DNA of 64,000 bases from Bipolaris cookei (lineage: Eukaryota > Ascomycota > Dothideomycetes > Pleosporales > Pleosporaceae): assembly GCA_002286855.1 (NCBI GenBank), contig NRSV01000061.1:124001-188000 (forward strand), in the 5' to 3' direction. Below, in pieces: positions 55,594-64,000 of this stretch; position 1 is the first letter of the stretch, and every line of letters begins with the position of its first letter. Made by a program: the position numbers and the translations under genes. The notes under the pieces are model-generated. The model was given only the letters and a program-made list of their open reading frames with translations. It did no database searches and had not been told where the DNA came from.

Positions 55594-57311
55594 TTACATC
55601 AAGCCACCCAATACAACCTTACCCACACCACCAACCTCGCTCTTAACGCCAGCACGACAACTATCCTCAAACTCTCTTACAACACCCGCGAGAATAATCT
55701 TCCGGACTCGTGCATCTGCCTTGTTGAATAAGTCGCCGACAATACTGGGGACGCCTCCACCGGCTATGACGACACTCTCGGGGGTACTCAGCATGGACAG
55801 GATGCGCGTGTAGCAGTCGATGAGGACGTCGCAGAGTGTGGCGAATGTGCTGAAAAAGTCTGGGTCAAAGGGAAGTGACGGGGTCTGCAGATGCGTATAT
55901 GACTCGTTTGGCAGGAGCAAGTCATCAGTCGGTGGCGGGTCAATGCCCATGCCCTCTGTACCGTTGAAGCTGTTGCTCGGGGTGAGGATAGGAAAGTCAC
56001 CGGTTGCGCTGCTACTACGACGACCCTTGCTACCCATGCCCATGGTCATGCCCATGTTTGCGCGCTTGAACATTTGCGGGAGGCGGGCGCGGCTCAGGGT
56101 TGAAGGAGTAGAGCCATCAGCAGGGTGCATGGACTGGTACTGCTCAAATTCGATGAGCAGGGCATTGAGAGCTTTAAGATAGTCGGCGGGCGAGTTTGCG
56201 TTGAGGTCGAGGATGGTGGGAAGGGAGAAGCCGAGGAGGAGGTAGTGGGTAGCACGGCGAACTTGGTTGCGCGAGGTGAAGGAGGGGAGGCGGGCAAGGT
56301 CGGATTTGGAGAAGAGGAGCGTGTTGAACCAGTATATTCTGCCTTCGTGACTGCGGCGGGGGCTTGTTAGCTTTTGGAAGGGCAAGTAGGACAGGGGGCG
56401 ATGGAGGAGGAGGAGGAGGGGGAGAGAGGGCCATACGCCTTGCGGAGGTAGTCGAGCGTGGAGATGCGCTTCGAGGCGAGCTCTTGAATATGCTGGAAGA
56501 CGAGGTTGGGGTTTGAGCCATTGGGGACGGGGATGGGGGCGGCGGGGGCGAGGGTGCGGTTGGACTGCTGGTTTGAGTGCAGAATGTCCTTTTGGGTGGG
56601 CGGGTGGCGCAAGGGCATGGGCACCGCCATGGCGAAGGGGTTCTTTGGCTTGTCGACGGTGTTGGAGGGGCTCTGGGGGGCGTCTTGGGCCTTTTGCTTC
56701 GACGAGCGAGTAAAGGTGGAGACGGAGAGGGTCGGGCGCTGGGGGTGGGCTGGCTGGGGCGCGGGGGCCTTGTCTGCTTCGGGGGCGAGGGCCAGTGTGG
56801 CCGAGGGCGTCCTCGTGTGCGACGAGGACGACGTCTTGCGGGTGCTGGACGAGTTGGTGGTGCGCAGCGAGGCCGAGCGCGAGGTGCGCAGCTGGGAGCC
56901 GAGATCCGTGACCGAGGAAGCGATGCTGTGCCTGCTTACGTGGCGGCGGCGCTGGGGGGTCGTGGGCTGCCGCTTGGTGGGGTCGTCGGAGGAATCGTGG
57001 GGAGGGGGCGTGTTTAGTCTACTAGGAACCACAGCATCGGCAGCAGCAGCATCAGCAGTGGTGGTGGTGATGGGCGGCGCGGGCTGGACATGGAGCTGTG
57101 GCGGCGCAGTGTCTGCGGGGGCAGCATGGGACTGGGAGAGGGACGAGGCAGCGCCGTGCCTGGAGGCGGTGCGATGCCTGCCGCCAAAGAAGGAGGGCCG
57201 GCGGGAGAAGATGCCGTGCTGGTGCTGCTGGTGCTGCTGGTGCTGCTGGTGCTGCTGGTGCTCCTGGTGGAGGGGGAGGTGTTGGTGGTGGTTGTGGTGG
57301 TGGTCGGCCAT
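55594..57311 (-). CDS. Conserved-looking fungal protein of unknown function with Gln/His-repeat N-terminus
   Basis: Function unknown. Two exons (57311-56437 and 56350-55594; 86-bp intron with GCTAAC branch box) join DYLRKA to HEGRIYW in frame, giving 543 aa. The first ~33 residues are almost only His and Gln, including a QHQ repeat encoded by a tandem near 57220-57265. Residues up to about 250 are disordered and Ser/Pro/Thr-rich. The ordered part starts at about VFQHIQELASKRISTLDYLR and runs through YWFNTLLFSKSDLARLPSF, RRATHYLLLGFSLPTILDL and ADYLKALNALLIEFEQYQ, then CDVLIDCYTRILSMLSTPE and ARVRKIILAGVVREFEDSC. I read it as a helical fungal family I cannot name. No targeting signal or membrane segment. 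Confidence 0.75.
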
Positions 57312-57879
57312 GATGAGCTGGAGGCATCCAGCCAGCCAGCAAGGGTGGGGGCTACCGAGCGATCAGGGGCGCTGTTTCACCTGCCGGGCCCTGCCAGAAC
57401 ATGCGCCCACGGCCTGGCTTACGGGCTCGTTAGTCTATGGTCGGTTGTCGATGTGTGTCCAGACTGCATGTATCGCCACAGCGACAACAAGACGACAACA
57501 AAACGCGACAGACTCGGCGGACCGGGGCGCCACGAGCTTTAAACACGAAGCGCGTCCCACGAGCACCATGCGCTGCTGCGACAATGCCAAAATTCAGGCC
57601 GTGTTTCGGTTCGCGGTGCCAGCTGATGGACTGCGCGCCTATCATCCATCCCATCCATCCCCCAGCTTGACCAACGCAGGAACAGCCAGGCCGGAGTAGG
57701 CCCACGACCCCTGCTCCTCCTTCTCCACCACCACCACCACCACTGCCCCCGACGCCGTACCACCACCCCCCGACGCCAGCAACCGCCCGGCCTGCCCGTC
57801 CTCTCTCTACCATCCCCATCCTTCCCTGCGCCCCCTCCATTGCACCCACGCTGCCTCTGCCCCCCGCACCCCGCCCGCC
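57312..57879. other. Divergent promoter region
   Basis: 568 bp between the start codons of two divergent genes (the unknown protein and ECT1). The right half is strongly C-rich on the plus strand with CCACCA and CCATC repeats, typical of a fungal promoter. Probably carries both promoters. Confidence 0.55.
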
Positions 57880-59564
57880 ATGCAGCGCAGACACAGCGCC
57901 CGAGTACTTAGCACGCCCTCGCCCACACGCCCGCCGCCCGCCTGCTAACCCACCGCAGGGAGAATGGATCCCCACCGACGGCCAATGGCCCGTCGATCCC
58001 CAGCACGACGTGCCCGTCTCTGACGACCGCATCTGGGTCGATGGCTGCTTCGACTTTGCCCACCACGGTACGCCCGCCCGTCCGCTCTCTGTCTGTCTCT
58101 CTGCATCACGTTCACCACGCTCACTCCCTCCTCCAGGCCATGCCGGCGCCATGCTGCAGGCCCGCCAGCTGGGCACCGAGCTCTATGTCGGCGTCCACTC
58201 GGACGAAGCCATCCTCGAGAACAAGGGCCCGACTGTAATGCGCCTCGACGAGCGGTAGGCCTCCTCGCTGCACCCCTAAACGCCCTGCGCCGGCTGACTG
58301 CTACAGTGTCACCGCCGTCGAGGCCTGCCGATGGGCAACCAAGGCCGTCCCTCGAGCTCCCTACGTTACGTCGCTGCCCTGGATCACCCACTACGGCTGC
58401 CAGTATGTTGTCCATGGCGACGACATCACCTCGGACAGCGATGGCCGCGACTGCTACCGCTATGTCAAGCAGGCCGGCCGCTTCAAGGTCGTCAAGCGCA
58501 CCCCGGGCATCTCGACAACAGACCTCGTCGGCCGCATGCTGTTGTGCACCCGCTCCCACTTTATCCCTTCCCTCGACAAGCGCTTGACCGGTGAAGAGGG
58601 CCCTGGCGACGAAGCAGAGCGCACAAAGGCCGGCCAGGAAATGCTGCAGCGCATCAAGGACTATGCAACCGACGCCTCGGGCCGTGCCCCTGGCTGCGAT
58701 GTCTGGTACTGGCATGCTTCCCGGCCCGTCAAGCTGCGGAGAACCACAACTAGCGCCGTCACTAGCCCCACCCGCCCCGATCATCCCCGCCAGGAATCCA
58801 CGGCCTCGCAAGTAGGCCCCGTCAGGGAGGAAAAGGGCAAGTTCAACCAGCTCGTCCAGGGCAAGGGGCTCAAGGAGGGCCAGTCGGTCGTCTACGTCGA
58901 TGGCGGCTGGGATCTGTTTTCCTCTGGCCACATTGAATTTCTGCGCTCCGTCACGCAATGCGAAGAAGACAGCGCCAGGGAAAACGGATGGTACACGGAA
59001 GAAGCCAAACAGGAGCGCATACAAAAAACTGGCGAAGACTACAGCCCGGTCTTTTTGATTGCCGGCATTCACGATGACGAGGTCATCAACCATTGGAAAG
59101 GCATCAATTACCCGATCATGAACATTTTTGAACGTGGCCTATGCGTTTTGCAGTGCAAGGTATGCCCCGCTCGGGTGATTTTTGTAATTACATACTAACT
59201 TGTTCAGTACATCCACGCTACCATTTTCGGCGCTCCCTTCTCCCTTAGCAAGGCCTTCCTCCACGCCCTCCCCTATTCGTCTCCCCTGACCATCTACCAT
59301 GGCAAAACCACCTTTATGCCCCTTCAGTTCGACCCCTATGCTGTGCCCAAGTCGATGAACATTTACCGCGAGATTGGCGATCATGGCTTCCAAAACGTCA
59401 ATGCCGCCGAGATTGTCGCCAGGATCATGAAGGGCAGAGCTCTGTATGAAGAGAGACAGCGCAAAAAGGGTGAAAAGGGCATCACCGAGGATGCAGAGAA
59501 GCTTCGACAGGAAATGGAGCGCGAGCAGAGGAGGAGGGAGGTCGAGGGCCAGTTTGGCCTGTGA
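57880..59564 (+). CDS. ECT1: Ethanolamine-phosphate cytidylyltransferase
   Basis: Makes CDP-ethanolamine from CTP and phosphoethanolamine, the controlling step of phosphatidylethanolamine synthesis by the Kennedy pathway. Five exons (57880-57903, 57959-58067, 58137-58254, 58307-59159, 59208-59564; introns 55, 69, 52 and 48 bp) give 486 aa. The tiny first exon (eight codons) was placed by its in-frame junction to GEWIPTDGQWP and is the least certain part. Two cytidylyltransferase domains are present. The first has IWVDGCFDFAHHGHAGAM with HxGH split by an intron, plus VVHGDDIT and RTPGISTTDLVGRML. The second begins VVYVDGGWDLFSSGHIEFL, where the first His of HxGH is Ser, so it is probably structural. 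The C-terminal helix is highly charged (YEERQRKKGEKG). Confidence 0.94.
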
Positions 59565-60088
59565 TGCTGTGGTCGGTTTTACTTAGTCGTGGCGCTGCAC
59601 GAGTGGAGTAGTGCGTTGGCTTTCTCTGGTTTAGCCATTGAACCAGACCCAGCGCTTTTACCCTGATCATCAACAAAAGCCAAGCCTAGACTGAGCCTCG
59701 AATTGATCCATGCCGCGAGGAACAGCCTCGGTTTCTCTCCAAGATGAGATCCAAATTGCCCGCATCAACCCTGATTGGACCTTCTCGCTTGTATTCCGAA
59801 GCAACACTAAGGTCTTGGTGATATCACCATCATGGCCACCATGGTCAGCCGCTGACGGCACCTCTTCAGGCACACAAATGTTACACCGCATCGGGCATTA
59901 TCAGTATAGGGCAAAGTGCCATGTGATTGCCCCAACACTCCACATTACCTTTTTTCCTGCCCCACTAGTCTCGGCACTGGGGGTGGGCGTGTTCCTAAGG
60001 TGGATCAATAATCAAGTAGCGAATTTCTCAAGATCCCTTCATCCTCAGCCACCAGATTTGCACATTGTGAAATGCAATTTTCCTTGTC
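59565..60088. other. Spacer between ECT1 and the P450 pseudogene
   Basis: 520 bp. A 173-codon open frame over 59710-60231 has no family resemblance and overlaps the P450 start in another frame, so it is not called. Confidence 0.45.
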
Positions 60089-61819
60089 ATGACTATCATA
60101 ACCCCCGTTGCCGCTTTCCTCCTCATAGCCGCCAGCCTGTTGTATGCCGTGATCAGGTTCTGGCAAAACAGACATGCTCTACCTCTGCCCCTGGGACCCA
60201 AGGGAATCCCTATACTGGGAAACATCAATGACTGCAACACAAGGAGCTTTACTACCCCATTTCCTGGGTGACAGCCATGGGCCAGACCATCATCAACGAC
60301 CCCACCATTGCTCTCGACCTCTTGCGCAACCGTTCTGCAATCTGCTCGTCACGCCCGAGTCTCGTCTTTGCCGGTGACATGTAAGTGGGCATATTTGTTC
60401 TAGGATAGATGGGTTGATGTTAACTACGATTCTGTTGCTTATAGGGTGGGTTGGCGCCACGCAACTGTCATAATACCCTACAACGATGTGTGGAAGGAAG
60501 ATACACCGGAAGAACATCACAAAGATTACGAGTACAAGTACATCGCTTTCTATGTTTGATCGCGTCCAGAAGGTCGAAGCCGCGCGGTTTTTTTGGTTAA
60601 TTTATTGAATTCGCCAAATCGGTTGGTTGACCATATTCGGAAGGAAGCTGAAGGTGTGATTTTGAGAATCACATATGGATACATCACTGTTCCACATGGA
60701 AAGGACCCATTAGTTGATATGGCGGAAAAGACCATAGAGCAGTTTACCGAAGCTACTGTTCCTAGGCGGTGGGCTATTAACATTTTTTTTTCCATTCAGT
60801 TCCTTGTGTTCTTTTCCAAAAACTATTAAGATAACGTCGTTAGTAAAATACATACCCGACTGGATGCCCGGCGCAGACTTCAAACGCACAGCGAAGGAAA
60901 TAGCAAAACAGCTCGATCAATACACAAATCAGCCCTACCAATTCGTCAAGCAGCAAATGCGAGAAAAGAGGTACACACCATCCTTCCTTTCCCAAAATAT
61001 AGAAAGCGGAGACAGCACCCCAGACATGGAATTCTACCACAAATGAGCAGCCCTCGTCCTCTACTTCGGCCGTGCAGATACCGTAAGTCCCCTTTATCCA
61101 CGATTCCCACGCACATTCCTAAGCACCAAGCTCACCCCCATCCCCAGACCGTCTTAGTAATAATAGCCTTCTTCCTCGCAATCCACCTCTTCCCCACAAT
61201 TAAATTAAAAGCCCAACAAGAAATCGACTCCCTAACTCACGGCCCCCGTCTCCCCACCCTATCCGACCTCCCCCACCTCCCATACATCTCCGCCATAGCC
61301 CAAGAAACACACCGCTGGCATCTCGTCGCCCCCATGGACATCCCACATACGAGCACGAAAGAAGACGTGTATTGGGGTTACCGCATGCCCAGGGGCTCAA
61401 TCTTGCTAGCGAATAACTGGAGCTTTATGCATAATCCTGCCGTGTACCGCGATACCATGGCATTTCGACCCGAGTGCTTTATAGCGACGGAGGGGAGAGA
61501 TGCGGAACTAGACCTGCGGATGTACGTATTTAGGTACGGCAAGAGGATTTGTCCGGGGAGACAGGCGGCAGATCACGCATTATTCGTCACGATTGCACAG
61601 ACACTGGCTGTTTTCAACATTGCTCCTAGTATAGATGCAGAGGAATGGGTGAAGAGGAGCGAAGTGAGATTTGAAGCTGGGACAATAAGTCGCGCGGTGC
61701 CGCTTGAGTGCTGCATCACGCTTCGATGTGGTGCGCATATCGAATTAATTCAGGAGACGCGCAAGAGAGTTGCGTACGAAGAAAGCGATGCTAGGGAGCT
61801 CGAACAAGTGAAATGGTAG
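60089..61819 (+). pseudogene. Cytochrome P450 monooxygenase pseudogene
   Basis: Remains of a microsomal P450, most like the fungal group around O-methylsterigmatocystin oxidoreductase. The ATG at 60089 starts a membrane anchor (AAFLLIAASLLYAVIRFW) and the proline hinge LPLPLGPKGIPILGNIND. The frame is lost soon after. It resumes as MGQTIINDPTIALDLLRNRS (about 60278), VGWRHATVIIPYNDVWKE, then in other phases NRLVDHIRKEAEGVILRITYGY and YIPDWMPGADFKRTAKEIA. A TGA at about 61045 follows EFYHK. The C-terminal half from about 61150 is one open frame with ExxR (AQETHRWH), PHTSTKEDVYWGYRMPRGSI and the heme loop FRYGKRICPGR, in which the usual first Gly is Arg. At least four frameshifts or stops exclude activity. 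Confidence 0.88.
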
Positions 61820-61871
61820 TGGTCGTACATAGTAAACATCTTCCATATCACACCCTACATACATTGATACT

Positions 61872-62892
61872 TCACACAACTTCCACCCTCTCTCTCCTCA
61901 ACCACCCCACCCCCCCCCCATACACCGCACTCGCCACACCACTTCCCAACAACGGCCCTACCCAATAAACCCAATGATACCCTCTAAATCCCACCACTAC
62001 CGCAGGCCCAAAACTCCTCGCGGGATTCAAACTAGCCCCCGTATAACACACACTACAAACATGCGCTACGAACAACGAAAAACCTATATACATTGGTTTC
62101 GCCGCCCCGCCATCAACCATGAGGATGGTGAGCACGAGTTGCGATATTACAAAGGCTTCGAGGAAGAGGCCTCGTGTTATGGAGATGGAGGGGGAGAGCG
62201 TGGTGGCGATTTTGAGGGGCCCCGGGAGCAGGGCGGAGATGAAGGCTGAGGCGGCGATGCTGGTAAGGAGTTGGGAAGCGATGGTTTGGGTGGCGCGGTG
62301 CCAGTGAATTTTATGCGTGAGGTAGAGGGCTGTTGTTACCTTTTTGGGGGTTAGTTAGGTATGAACGATTGGGAGGCCCTTTTTTTGGGGGGAGCGAGGG
62401 GGGAAATTAAAAGATGATAAAGAGGAAATGGTGGGAGAGAGAGAGATAGAGATAGAGAGAGAGAGAAAGATAGGTAGGAGAGAAGGGGAGGGGACGTACA
62501 GCTGGGTTCTACATCACGTCAGTCTCGGAATCCGGATTGACGTATTGTTCTGGAACGAGAAGACTTACGAATTTCCCACCGCTGATATCGGCGAAGATTG
62601 CTATGTTGACGGCGAGCGAGGTGCCAAAGGTAAAGGCTATGTAGAGGAGCTTTGCTACATCTGGGAGGGGATCGCCGCTGCTGGATAGTTCATAGCTGCC
62701 CGCTGCGCTTAGTGCGGTTTGTGTGCCGCTGAAGGCGAGACAGAGGAACATGAAGGTGCCGATGAACTCGCCGACGAAGGCGGCGGCTTCGGTACGGAGC
62801 GTGTGGTGGCTGTGGGGAGCTTGGGTGGGGGTTGTGGTGGAGGGCTCGTGGAGGGGGAGGCTGGGGGTTTGGTCTTTGTCAGTGTGGGACAT
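61872..62892 (-). CDS. Aquaporin (MIP family)
   Basis: Six-helix channel for water or small solutes. Three exons: 62892-62569, a 9-nt micro-exon 62508-62500, and 62339-61872; introns 60 and 160 bp; 266 aa. Exon 1 ends ADISGGKF, the micro-exon encodes exactly Asn-Pro-Ala, and exon 3 continues VTTALYLTHKIHW, recreating the first pore loop GGKFNPAVT. Both introns have good signals: GTAAGT with CTGAC and TAG, and GTACGT with CTAAC and AAG. The second pore motif is GASLNPARSFGPAVV, with the selectivity-filter Arg. FVGEFIGTFMFLCLAFSGT is helix 1. The N-tail is polar. The narrow-pore pattern (NPA and NPAR, no NPX aquaglyceroporin changes) suggests an orthodox water channel. The GA-rich tract near 62430-62475 is inside the second intron. 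Confidence 0.93.
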
Positions 62893-64000
62893 GGTTGAGG
62901 CGTGGTTCAGGAGAGTAGGAGGATATAAGGTTTTTTCTTCTTAGAAAAAAGGGAGGAATCTTTTGGATTGGAGAGGAAGAGGGTGGTGGGTAATTTGTAT
63001 TCTGATATTCGTCTCCGCCATCCTGCTACAGTCCTGTGGTCCGAGTATGAGTGAGCTGTGGCTCGCTCACTTTTAGACTTGAACGGTAAATTCCCAATTC
63101 TCAACAAACCTATCATTCTAGGGAAAATCGATACACAACTTTGAATACTATGTCTTGGATATGCTAGTGCCATGGCGTGGAGGCGGATGGGCTGTGATTG
63201 TAAGATCTGGTGTCCCAAGTCTGATGCAACGGATGCAACACAGACTTGGTCGCCTGACTTGAAGACTGTTGCAGAATACTAGCTACAGGGAGTTGCGTTT
63301 CTCATTTCGATCTGCTTCTTGTTTTCGATAATGGTCTTGCTTGGTGTAGGACAGATTTGGGTGACATGAGCGAATGGCGCGAAGGGTTTACATCTTGTGT
63401 AAGTGATGGCATCAAAACCTACCAATGACCTTATTGTCGAATGTAGATGCCTGTCTATCTGCGACCAGAACTTGGAGTATTGTTGGGAAGTGGTGTAATC
63501 TTGGAGCAGACAGTCAGTGACTGTCGTCATTTTGACAGACCGGTAAGATTGATCACTCCTAGCGCCTTGTGTACCTTAGCCTCGACTGGACTAGCCTCAA
63601 AGGGTGCCATTGATGAATCGTCAGTTATAGAATGATATCTGCAATGGTATCTTTGTCGGGTGTATATATACATCATAGAGCGACACTGGCAGAATTTTCC
63701 CCCTGAACCAGAGAAGCAACCCGAGGTTTCGGCGCAGAATCTATCTCCTGGTCCTATCGAAACATAGTGCGTGTTGGTCTCATCAAAATCAGTGATTGTA
63801 ACTAGAAAAATTTTCCTTGCGCGCACAAGTACTTTAGAAAACGCATGTGAGTGGTCGTCTAAAATAACGGGCGTACAACATATCCTGCCAGCCCTACCTC
63901 GGATCACTTCTGATACCGAGCATACGGTACTGCTGTTGCACAGTCTAGCAGACGATCCGCCTCCAGTCAGCTTGCTTTTGTGTAGCTTTTGTAAGCAATC
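62893..64000. other. Right flank without a supportable gene
   Basis: Aquaporin promoter in the first few hundred bp. A 126-codon minus-strand frame at 63527-63907 (eight Cys, no signal peptide, no family resemblance) is the only sizeable open frame and is not convincing. No RNA gene recognised. Confidence 0.4.

Noticed and set aside
55333..55731. Open frame with a long Lys run
   Set aside because: Produced by the AAG microsatellite. It overlaps the 3' end of the convergent gene.
56506..57699. 397-codon open frame on the plus strand, Trp/Cys/Gly-rich
   Set aside because: Antisense of the His/Gln-repeat protein gene. Composition is the reverse reading of CAG/CAC repeats.
57945..59093. 382-codon open frame on the minus strand
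   Set aside because: Antisense shadow of ECT1, whose plus-strand exons carry clear family motifs. The GC-rich coding strand keeps the opposite frame open.
59710..60231. 173-codon frame between ECT1 and the P450 pseudogene
   Set aside because: Overlaps the P450 start in another frame, and its composition is not convincing.
63527..63907. 126-codon minus-strand frame with eight Cys
   Set aside because: Considered as a small cysteine-rich secreted protein, but it has no signal peptide and no supporting structure.
1..64000. CRISPR arrays, tRNA and rRNA genes
   Set aside because: No spaced direct repeats and no tRNA-like T-loop plus acceptor pairs were noticed by eye. CRISPR is not expected in a fungal genome.

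Overview
The window is nuclear DNA of a filamentous ascomycete. Introns are mostly 45-100 bp with GT..CTAAC/CTGAC..AG signals, genes are compact and lie on both strands, and the products include fungal families (MHYT sensor, fungal rhodopsin-type membrane protein, DUF1996 secreted protein, Zn2Cys6 regulator, secreted pectin methylesterase). A pleosporalean Dothideomycete is my best guess, but that is an impression from the proteins and not a measured result. No rRNA, tRNA, CRISPR or organellar sequence was seen.

Layout. 0.5-9 kb: an ACOT9-like mitochondrial acyl-CoA thioesterase, a divergent unknown gene, a 2 kb degenerate gap and a four-exon MHYT-domain membrane sensor. 9.0-10.7 kb: a dead Fot1/pogo transposon with both terminal inverted repeats and a TA target duplication. 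10.9-25 kb is the conserved core: CIA1 (cytosolic Fe-S assembly), choline-phosphate cytidylyltransferase, a TCP11/SOK1-family protein, a BCS1-like AAA ATPase and HEM2 (heme synthesis). 27-38 kb is sparser: a seven-helix membrane protein, a pectin methylesterase, a decayed LPAEIRN-type (F-box-like) gene, a small presequence-bearing protein, a DUF1996 protein and a dienelactone hydrolase. 39-50 kb is a decayed accessory block: an acyl-CoA synthetase pseudogene, an apparently intact BAHD-type acyltransferase, an acyl-CoA oxidase pseudogene and a second, internally deleted pogo-like element. 51-59.6 kb is core-like again: a Zn2Cys6 transcription factor, the NatA catalytic subunit (NAA10/ARD1), an unknown conserved fungal protein and ethanolamine-phosphate cytidylyltransferase. 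60-63 kb holds a cytochrome P450 pseudogene and an aquaporin whose first NPA motif sits on its own 9-nt micro-exon.

How the genes relate. The rate-controlling cytidylyltransferases of both Kennedy-pathway branches lie about 43 kb apart. The synthetase, acyltransferase and oxidase at 39-48.6 kb look like the remains of an acyl-CoA-handling gene cluster. Most premature stops in the decayed genes and transposons fit CpA to TpA changes on one strand or the other, the context of repeat-induced point mutation (RIP).

Exon boundaries were placed by eye from splice signals and reading-frame continuity. Product names rest on motif and family recognition, with no database search.
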